DNA from: Ceratopteris richardii
Lineage: Eukaryota; Streptophyta; Polypodiopsida; Polypodiales; Pteridaceae
Assembly (NCBI GenBank): GCA_020310875.1
Contig: CM035433.1
Coordinates: 105,924,758-105,988,757 of the forward strand
Length of the DNA stretch: 64,000 bases
Reading direction: 5' to 3'
In this document: piece by piece, positions 56,950 through 64,000 of the stretch
Layout of the letters: every line of letters begins with the position of its first letter
Position numbering within the stretch: the first letter of the stretch is position 1
Translations under genes and position numbers: made by a program
Notes under the pieces: generated by a model
The model's database searches: none
What the model was told of the DNA's origin: nothing
Seen by the model: only the letters and a program-made list of their open reading frames with translations

Positions 56950-57755
56950 TGAACAGGCTTTGTGAAAGGACTACTGCCTCATGGAATGCTCTTATAGCTC
57001 GCCATATGGAATCAGGCAATATTGATGATGCATTGTACTGCTATGATCAAATGCATAGTGATTCCATTGCCCCTGATGAACTCACTTTTGTTTGTTGCTT
57101 GAGGACTTGTGGTAATGCAGGGTCATTGGCAAGAGGCGAAGACATATATTCTGATGTCTTGCTAAAAGGGCTAGAATGTGATGACTTCGTCGGCAATACT
57201 GTGATTGATATGTACTCCAAATGTGGATTACTTGAAGAGGCAGAGTTTTTGCTCAATAAGCTGTCACTTCAAATTGTTTATTCATGGAATGGTATAATAA
57301 CAGGGTATTCCCAGTGAGGAGAAAGTCAAAAGGTCTTTTTGATGTTCAAACGCATGTTGGCAGCAGAGATCAATCCAAACACCATCACCTTCGTTAGCAT
57401 CCTCAATGTGTGCAATCATACAGGGGAACTAAGCAATGGTTATATTTATTATGTTGCTATGGGTAGATACTTTGACATTATCCCAGTGCTTCAACATATC
57501 ACCTGCATTGTTGATCTTCTCAGCCGATCAGGTTGTGTTGATGTGGCAATATCCATTATTAATACTATGCCTTTCCATCCTGGGCTTGTAATATGACATA
57601 CAATCTTAGGAGCGTGCCGAAAATGGAGTGATAAAGAGCTTGGAAAGTGTGCTTTTGAGCATGCTTTGCAAATTAATGGATGCAGGCCTGCTACTTACAT
57701 TTGCATGTCTAATATATATGCAGATATTGAATCAGAAGAGGGGTATGAAAACTAA
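56950..57755 (+). pseudogene. PPR protein fragment (PLS class), with stops
   Basis: Frame from about 56950: TTASWNALIARHMESGNIDDALYCYDQM, APDELTFVCCLRTCGNAG, DDFVGNTVIDMYSKCGLLEEAE, IVYSWNGIITGYSQ. After a TGA at 57315 it continues with MFKRMLAAEINPNTITFVSIL and HITCIVDLLSRSGCVDVAISIINTMPFHPG, then a TGA near 57594 and more repeat-like sequence to EEGYEN. These are alternating P, L and S pentatricopeptide repeats followed by an E-type region, as in organelle RNA-editing or processing factors. Both ends are missing. Confidence 0.85.
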
Positions 57756-57760
57756 AGTAT

Positions 57761-58197
57761 CATCTGAACTCGTATCCAGTGGTGGAGCTCTCTCTCCCTC
57801 TCGTTTTTGGGGGCCACACGAACAGATAAGGGGAGGGAAGATTTGAAGGGCGCGGGAGCTGTAGACGAGGGATGGCAGAGGAGAGAGTTGCCTTTTTTCC
57901 TGTTTCATTTTGTGTTGGGCTATGGGGGCCCTCGGATGAGAGCGAAGAGCGCAGCTGTAGTGGAGAGAGCGCGCTATCATTTTTTGAGGAGAGGAGTCAT
58001 CTCTCGCGGGCTATCTCTTGGTTTCTGGGCGACGGACAGAGAAAGAGGTGGAGGCATGAAGGGAAGGTACCTACATGCTGATCTTGGAAAGCCCTGCAGA
58101 CTTCTCACATACACCCTCTCTATGCGGGATCTTTCCCTCTGACGACAGCAGTGGGGGTGTGAAGGGCAGACGTTTATTTGAGAGGAGGAGTGTTTCG
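57761..58197 (+). other. GC- and CpG-richer stretch ending in a splice donor
   Basis: Base composition changes to GC-rich with several CGs (for example AAGGGCGCGGGAGCTG) compared with its AT-rich surroundings, and it ends at a strong donor TTTCG|GTAAGT (intron from 58198). It may be a first exon with 5' untranslated region. Frames across it overlap and none is clearly right. Confidence 0.4.
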
Positions 58198-58839
58198 GTA
58201 AGTTGCTACTGAAGCCAGTAATTCCTGTCCTTCCATTTTATTCTATTTCCTCTCTTGTCGTTTGGATTATCCTTGATCATCGTAGCTATCATGTCTTTTC
58301 TGATGTAGTTAAGCTTAGGATCGCTTTTCTCATTTCGCATATTCCATTTCTGAATGTGTTTCTGAAATTGTTTTTTTCGTGTAATGATCTATGAATCTTC
58401 CCGGATGGTGCACGTATCGATGTAGTGGAATTTTTTTTCCTCCATCATGCCCGCAAGCGCCGATCCCCGACTGCATTTTCGTCTCTGTGATTATGATCTT
58501 TCTTTCTGTTCTTCATCTGTGAAAGCATCATATTCTGCCTTTCGTTGCATGGCGTCTTGTGAGGACGTCTTTTCTATGATCTTCTAGTCATTTGTATTGA
58601 TTGTCATACATTGTACTGCAACGTCTCAGAAGAAAGTTTTATTTGCATGTGTCCCATAAGCGCTGCGGTTTCCGGTTTAGCCATATTCTGTCTTGCAGCG
58701 CCAACTCATGCTGACTGAGCTAAGTTATGGAGTTGTCGATTGGATGCGAATACGTGTATGAAGGCTTTTCATGCTTCTTCAACACTAATCAACAAGATTC
58801 CTATTTGTGTGTTTCTTTCTGTACCTGAACCCAGTTTAG
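58198..58839 (+). other. predicted intron
   Basis: GTAAGT donor at 58198 and an acceptor CCCAGTTTAG ending at 58839, 642 bases, T-rich with no coding content. Confidence 0.4.
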
Positions 58840-59151
58840 GATGTGACTATAATCGATTTTGAGGCTTTGAGCACTCGTTCTATCAGGATAGTAGGACTTT
58901 ATGGTGAACAGGAATCATTAATCCAAGTTGTACGAGAATGGAAGCTTGCCCCTCTTTTGCTTTTGCTTGATAAAGTGGAGTCAAGGAGCTTAAAAACTGG
59001 GTTATTTGCACGTCTGTTAAGTCACAAGTATCTATTGCATTTGCAAAAATGCGCAGTTCGTAGATTAAAAAAAAATTACAAAGTGGATGACCTGATCCAG
59101 CACGTCTGTATTTTTGTTTTTAAAAGACTTTTGCATCGAGCATCCACCTAA
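58840..59151 (+). CDS. possible second exon of an unknown gene
   Basis: Open from the acceptor to TAA at 59149-59151: about 103 codons starting DVTIIDFEALSTRSIRIVGL, then EQESLIQVVREWKLAPLLLL, a hydrophobic/basic helical region and a Lys-rich tail. Composition is protein-like. I recognise no family. It may continue from the CpG-rich stretch through the predicted intron, but reading phase from the first exon is undetermined. It could also be a gene fragment carried by a transposon. Confidence 0.4.
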   Translation, partial: DVTIIDFEALSTRSIRIVGLYGEQESLIQVVREWKLAPLLLLLDKVESRSLKTGLFARLLSHKYLLHLQKCAVRRLKKNYKVDDLIQHVCIFVFKRLLHRAST

Positions 59152-60316
59152 AGTTCGAGTGCATAGATAGAGGGAATTCAACATTATTACTTATACGTCA
59201 AAATGCACCGATTTATATAAGCTGAGTACAGATCAGATGCACACGTAAGGGCGAAATATTTTCATCAAGAAGCACAACACTTTTACCATTGCGGAGAACA
59301 AAGACATAAGACTCGTGTACAGTCCTATACATAGGTATGAGAAGTCTAATGTTTTTGCCCGTATGGGAAATCCCAAAGTTTTACAAGTCGACTTTAAAAC
59401 AAGGTTTTGAACTCTAGGATCGTAGGATCTGAGCTTGAAGCAAGCATTGTTACTAGGAGATTTGTGTTGAGTTCAAGGACATGGTAAAAAAAAAAAACAT
59501 TTGTGAGCAGGTGAGAGATAGAATGAGAGGCTCGTCGCTAACTGTGAAATGCTTTCTATCAGAATGAGGATAAAGTTATGCTTCCCTACGCTTCAGTTAT
59601 AAAAACAATTTGAGTCAGTTGTCAAATTACATAGCTGTATACTCTCATTTTAGAGGTGTTTCATCCTGAAAAATCAATGGTTCTGTCATGATATCAGAAG
59701 CTCATTGCGCGGTAAGTGTCGTTGATGTAACTAAAATAAATCACGAATGGGTTTTTTAAAGACGAGGGTTCGCTTAGACTTGCGTAGCCGATGAGCTCAA
59801 TGCTCCTTCCAAATGTCTATATCCACACTCATTTTGTACCGATGCTTGATTATTACACACTTCACTTTCCATCAGTCTGAAAAGAGAACGGAAAGGAACA
59901 GAGGGAAAGGGGAAGTAAGAGTGCAGGAGAGTGTGTGAAAGCATAGGTATGTGTGAGGGTGAGAGAAGAGAATTTTCTAAAAGGTAACCACTAGAGTTGA
60001 AGGCCCCTTAGTGCAGGTATTTGCCCATATTTTCCCGCGGTACATCAGAGTGTAATTGTGGATTTAGGGCGATCAAAACTAACCTAGCATCAGAAAGTTT
60101 AGCCAAATACCATTGTGTGTGTACTTTTCCCTTGGACAAAGAGAGCATTCAGTGACACAACGTCTATCGCACTGCCTCAACAACAGTCACCTCCTCCAGA
60201 ACTACCTGTAGATCCACTCCTAGAACCTCCTGCTCTAGAGCATGACCACGACCTATGAAACGGGCTAGCACCTATATCATGCTGAGGTGTCGAACGCACA
60301 TGTCTAGTACTAGAAA
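59152..60316. other. non-coding stretch, nothing firm
   Basis: No gene assigned. Just before the copia fragment, 60170-60258 can be read as a proline-rich tail (LPQQQSPPPELPVDPLLEPP, then a stop), which may belong to an earlier element. Confidence 0.35.
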
Positions 60317-62636
60317 ACACCAGTGTACAGTGCCGTATACACCTCAACAGAATGGAGTTGCTGAACGAAAGAACAGGTCACTCATGGAGATGGCGAGGTG
60401 CATGGTCAAAAGTGAGGCTTTACCACATAGTTTCTGGCTTGAGGCTGTCATGTGTGCAGCATATGTACTGAACAGGTGTCCCACCAAAGCGTTGCAGTCT
60501 ATCACTCCATATGAGGCTTGGCATGACCGCAAGCCATCTGTTGCTCATCTGCGTGTTTTTGGTTGTTTGGCATATGCATTAGTGCCTGAACAACATCGCA
60601 GAAAATTGGATGATAAGGTAGTAAAATGTATTTTTGTTGGGTACAGTTCTGAAAGTAAAGGCTATCGTCTGTATCATCCACAGACTAAACGCATTCTGGT
60701 TAGCCGTGATGTTGTCTTTGTGGAAGATGCTATTCAGCCATTGCTTTCATGTACTAAGGAGACATCTGTTAGCTCCAAAGACATGTATGATACTTTGATG
60801 CCTCTTTTTACAGGTGGACAGGCTAGCGCTGGTCCTAATGAGGCAACTTCTCAGCCTTTGCAGGTTTCATATGATGATGCAGATCATTCCATTTCTGATG
60901 CAGATTTACATGATGCACTTGTTGATGAGAGAGCTGATATTGAACAGGCAAAAACTATGCCAAAATGGCTGGTGCAGACTTTGCGTGACAGCAAATTAGA
61001 TGCACCTTTGTCATATCGTACTCGTTCAGGCTCTCATAGTACCTCCTTTGCATCAGATTGCTATGCTATGGCTGCATCTAGTCTCTGTGATGAGAATGAG
61101 CCTGTTTCTTTTGATGAAGCACAAAATTCAAAAAATTGGATGGCTGCTATGCAATCTGAATATGATGCTATAATGAAGAATGGTACATGGTCTTTATGTG
61201 ACTTGCCTCCTGGCAAGAAGGCCATTGGCACTAAGTGGGTATACAAGCTGAAGCGTAAACCTGATGGTACAGTTGACAGGTATAAGGCTAGGCTTGTTGC
61301 AAAGGGTTATGCGCAGGAAAGAGGCATTGATTTTGATGAGACCTTTGCACCTACATGCCGTATGACTACTGTTCGGAGCATTTGTGCACTTGCAGCCCAT
61401 CATGGTTGGAATGTACATCAGTTGGACATTAAAACAGCATTTCTGAATGGTGACTTGCATGAAGAAGTGTATGTTTTTCAGCCCCGTGGCTTTGTGCAGA
61501 AAGGGCATGAAAACCAGGTGTGCAGGTTAAAGAAGGCGTTATATGGTTTAAAGCAAGCACCACGTGCTTGGTATGAGAAAATACATGCCTATCTGATTGC
61601 ACATGGTTTTGAGAACAGTCCAACTGAAAGCACCTTATATGTTAAGCGTGCTAATGATGTGCTTCTGATCATTGTTGTCTATGTAGACGACATGCTGCTC
61701 ACTGGTCCCCTTGAGAAGCATATTGCTGATTTCAAGGCTGATTTGCATGCCTCATTTGAGATGTCTGATTTGGGGCATTTGCATCACTATTTGGGCATTC
61801 AGTTTATGCAAGTTGATGGTGGAATGGCTTTGTGTCAAACGAAATATATTGACACATTATTGCAGCGTTTTGGCCTTGAAGACTGTAAGCCTATTGCCAC
61901 TCCTATGGAGATAGGTTTACGATTGAGTCTTCATGATGCTGGAGATGCATTTGATGTTGTTCTCTATCAGCAGGCTGTTGGATGCTTGATTTACTTATGC
62001 ATTACTCGGCCAGATATTCAGTTTGCTGTCTCACAGATGAGCAGGTTTATGCATTGCCCAGGAGTCACGCATTGGAAAGCGGTTAAGAGCATCTTTCGCT
62101 ACTTGAGTGGTACTCGGCTACTTGGGTTGTTTCATCCCAAGGGGGGATCACTACCGCCAGATTTGCATGCTTTTTCTGACTCAGATTGGGCTGGTTGCTA
62201 TGACACTCGTGTGTCCACCAGTGGTTTTTGCTTCATGCTTGGTAGCTCATGTATATCTTGGTTGAGCAAGAAGCAGCCTACTGTGGCCACTTCCAGTTGT
62301 GAGGCTGAGTATAGGGCAGCTTTCACAGTGACTGTTGAGTGTGTGTGGCTCAGACGCCTTATGGCTGATTTGGGTGTTGGCCAGTCTTCTGCCACCACCA
62401 TCTTCACTGACAGTCAGAGCGCATTGGCAGTTGCGAGAAACCCTGTGTTCCATGCTCGCACTAAGCACATTGAGGTGCATTATCACTATGTCAGGGAGAG
62501 GTTCTCTGCTGGGGAGATCAGCTTGGCATATGTGCCCATGCAGGAGAACATTGCAGACCTTTTCATGAAGGCTCTGCCTAGGGAGAAGTTTGAAGCTTTC
62601 CGCAAAGCTTTGGGCTTACTTCCTTTTGTGGAGTGA
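60255..62636 (+). CDS. copia pol C-terminal part: integrase end, reverse transcriptase, RNase H
   Basis: An unbroken frame of 793 codons; family similarity begins at about residue 21. Integrase: TPQQNGVAERKN (catalytic Glu) and VFGCLAYALVPEQHRRKL. Reverse transcriptase: NGTWSLCDLPPGKKAIGTKW, HQLDIKTAFLNGDLHEEV, YGLKQAPRAWYEKI and the catalytic YVDDMLLTG (near 61680). RNase H: AFSDSDWAGCYDTRVSTSG, SSCEAEYRA, DSQSALAVARNPVFHARTKHIEVHYHYV. The first two integrase Asp motifs, protease and gag are missing, so this is a C-terminal portion without a proper start; the apparent ATG at 60255 lies in unrelated upstream sequence. Translation would need a host promoter or read-through. Confidence 0.9.
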   Translation: MKRASTYIMLRCRTHMSSTRKHQCTVPYTPQQNGVAERKNRSLMEMARCMVKSEALPHSFWLEAVMCAAYVLNRCPTKALQSITPYEAWHDRKPSVAHLRVFGCLAYALVPEQHRRKLDDKVVKCIFVGYSSESKGYRLYHPQTKRILVSRDVVFVEDAIQPLLSCTKETSVSSKDMYDTLMPLFTGGQASAGPNEATSQPLQVSYDDADHSISDADLHDALVDERADIEQAKTMPKWLVQTLRDSKLDAPLSYRTRSGSHSTSFASDCYAMAASSLCDENEPVSFDEAQNSKNWMAAMQSEYDAIMKNGTWSLCDLPPGKKAIGTKWVYKLKRKPDGTVDRYKARLVAKGYAQERGIDFDETFAPTCRMTTVRSICALAAHHGWNVHQLDIKTAFLNGDLHEEVYVFQPRGFVQKGHENQVCRLKKALYGLKQAPRAWYEKIHAYLIAHGFENSPTESTLYVKRANDVLLIIVVYVDDMLLTGPLEKHIADFKADLHASFEMSDLGHLHHYLGIQFMQVDGGMALCQTKYIDTLLQRFGLEDCKPIATPMEIGLRLSLHDAGDAFDVVLYQQAVGCLIYLCITRPDIQFAVSQMSRFMHCPGVTHWKAVKSIFRYLSGTRLLGLFHPKGGSLPPDLHAFSDSDWAGCYDTRVSTSGFCFMLGSSCISWLSKKQPTVATSSCEAEYRAAFTVTVECVWLRRLMADLGVGQSSATTIFTDSQSALAVARNPVFHARTKHIEVHYHYVRERFSAGEISLAYVPMQENIADLFMKALPREKFEAFRKALGLLPFVE

Positions 62637-62698
62637 TTTCCACATAGCTCGGCACTTCCTTATACATGAGTGCCAGCTCCTTGTTCATCGCATCACTC

Positions 62699-62710
62699 CC
62701 AGGGGGGATT
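62699..62710 (+). other. polypurine tract of copy D
   Basis: CCAGGGGGGATT directly before the 3' LTR. Confidence 0.8.
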
Positions 62711-62940
62711 TGTTGATATATTTAGGTAGTGATGTGCGTGAACACTCTAGGACCGCCGGGGCACTTTTTTCCCTCTTTAGGAGGTTTTTTTCCCCCGGCT
62801 TGTATATACGCCTATTGCCCTAATGGGCTACTTATCTTTGTACATTCTCTAGTAATACATTCAGTCTTGTGTGTTGTGATCCAAGCTTCTTCTTCTTCCT
62901 TGTGCTGTTCGCGTGCTTCCGCAGACGTCTAACTCCAACA
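62711..62940 (+). repeat. 3' LTR of copia copy D
   Basis: 230 bases, TGTTGATATATTTAGG to CTCCAACA, with the family's TATA region (CTTGTATATACGCC) and CTTCTTCTTCTTCC tract. Confidence 0.9.
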
Positions 62941-64000
62941 GCGACTAGAGTTTCTAAATCCCACAGTTGTTTCCAATCGCTAGCTTTCGTTTCGCATTGC
63001 GCTTGTCAACCAATTCGTCCTTCACATAAAACATGTCCATCAGGCAAATATCTATGGTGTCCTTCATAGACAATTTTACGTAGTGCTTTGGAATAGCGTG
63101 CTTCCAATCGTGATCCGCATAAGGGACAATCAATGGTAACCCAAAATTGACAAACCTGAACATTCACCATAACCAGACCAATCATGCATCGTCCACATAA
63201 GTATGCCTTGTACTCGCATGTCTTTTCTTCGTATAGATTGAGACATGTCACACACAGTAATCACATCCCATAAAATCCGCAGTTCTTCCACAAGTGGTGC
63301 AAGGTATACATCCATGTTTTTTACCTTATACTTACCTGGCACAATAAGAGCTGATAATAAATGAACTTTGTTTGTGGCCAGCCATGGTGGGATGTTATAA
63401 TTGACCAAACATATAAGCCATGTGCTCCATGAAGAGCTACGTAAACCAAATGGATCTACTCCATCCATAGCTAGGCCTAGACGTATGGACTGAGGCTCAC
63501 TAGCAAACTCTGGCCACTTGCTATCTATGTGCTTCCAAGCATCAGATTTAGCAGCCACTTGCATTACACCATCTGTAGACCTTCTCTTTGCATGTCATGA
63601 CATTAACTCAGCTATAGATTTGCATCTAAACATGTTCTTAATTCGTGGAATGATAGGAAAGTGGTGAAGAATCTTTGCGGGGATTGCCTCACCTACAAGG
63701 TCTTTTGTAAATTTATTTGCTCCACAATTTGGACATACGTGGAGATGCTCATATTTGTTTCGAAAGATGATGCAATCATTTGGACAAGCATGAATCTTAG
63801 TGTAGTCCATTCCAATGGATTGTAAAAGTTTTTTTGCATCTCCACGTGTTGTAGGCATGTCATTGCCCTCTGGCAAAAATTGATCTTTAAGAAGCCTTCA
63901 AAAGCAATTAGAACGATATTAGTAAATAAAGCTATTTTGATATAACAATGAAAGTTTATTTCAAATCCACTTACCTGAACAATTCAAAGACACTACTATC
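62941..64000 (-). pseudogene. CACTA (En/Spm) TNP2-type transposase, partial
   Basis: Minus strand from the right edge: a short exon (63975-64000 and beyond), a 79-base intron, then KDQFLPEGNDMPTTRGDAKK, the zinc-binding CPNDCIIFRNKYEHLHVCPNCGANKF, HHFPIIPRIKNMFR, RLGLAMDGVDPFG (catalytic region), NYNIPPWLATNKVHLLSALIVPG and MWTMHDWSGYGECSG. After 63130 the frame shifts, then CPLCGSRLEARYSKALRKIVYEGHHRYLPDGH follows. This is the core of TNP2 transposases, which cut and paste CACTA elements. Lesions: TGA at about 63596 where a Trp is expected, and at least one frameshift near 63150. The 3' part is cut off by copia copy D at 62940. Confidence 0.88.
63896..63974 (-). other. intron in the CACTA transposase gene
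   Basis: On the minus strand TTCAG|GTAAGT (donor at 63974) and CTTTTGAAG (acceptor ending at 63896). Removing the 79 bases joins the exons in frame with the transposase sequence. Confidence 0.75.

Larger units (their letters stand above)
60317..62940 (+). mobile_element. copia family-1 copy D, 5' truncated
   Basis: Family sequence starts abruptly within integrase at about 60317 and continues without a break to the 3' LTR end at 62940. It has no 5' LTR, leader, gag or protease. The 3' end sits inside a CACTA transposase gene. Least decayed of the five copies. Confidence 0.85.

Overview
The window is eukaryotic nuclear DNA of a land plant, most likely a species with a large repeat-dominated genome; a gymnosperm is a guess from how the elements look, not shown. 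Evidence for a plant: Ty1/copia elements primed by initiator tRNA-Met, a Ty3/gypsy element with a tRNA-Asp primer site as in the Athila/Tat group, a CACTA transposase with a plant-type intron, a PPR gene fragment, a Raf-like kinase fragment, and plant-style TATA, G-box and CCAAT signals. I see no rRNA, no convincing tRNA gene, no CRISPR array and no intact ordinary cellular gene.

Layout. 1-3.5 kb: 5' part of an Athila-like element on the minus strand (LTR, tRNA-Asp primer site, a long leader filled with an ACGATC-rich array, and an open gag running off the left edge). It sits exactly inside the integrase frame of a plus-strand Ty3/gypsy element (3.5-7.4 kb), which carries an unusual coiled-coil accessory reading frame after pol. 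8.1-9.2 kb: a TG minisatellite, a CT microsatellite and a cluster of palindromes. 10.2-13.0, 16.2-19.7, 28.6-30.6, 42.1-44.6 and 60.3-62.9 kb: five differently damaged copies of one copia family with LTRs of about 230 bp. 20.9-24.5 kb: a poorly coding LTR element remnant. 24.5-26.7 kb: a copia remnant split by a head-to-tail TRIM (three 140-bp LTRs, two 436-bp interiors, exact 576-bp period, GGATG target duplication). 26.8-28.6 kb: minus-strand gypsy reverse transcriptase remnant. 33.9-40.5 kb: a complete, young copia element with 1078-bp LTRs that differ at about nine positions, yet with three coding lesions; its LTRs hold five copies of a 17-bp palindrome.

45.3-51.6 kb is the most unusual part. 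Two unrecognised, partly decayed genes lie among eight copies of a 55-75 bp hairpin whose two arms change together. Four hairpins form a tandem repeat of about 170 bp inside a predicted in-phase intron of the second gene. That gene has a TATA promoter preceded by three tandem G-box units of about 62 bp. 51.7-53.8 kb (minus) is a broken, unnamed transposon-like gene. 54.7-59.2 kb holds a gypsy protease remnant, a SINE-like tRNA head, a kinase/PPR pseudogene junction and a possible exon pair of an unknown gene. 62.9-64.0 kb is a minus-strand CACTA (TNP2-type) transposase running off the right edge.

How the parts relate: nearly everything is nested retrotransposon history. Insertion order can be read at several junctions: Athila-like into gypsy, TRIM into copia, copia into a microsatellite-bearing LTR. 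The hairpin family, the leader array and the LTR palindromes are three independent examples of repeated structured motifs in non-coding parts of expressed units.
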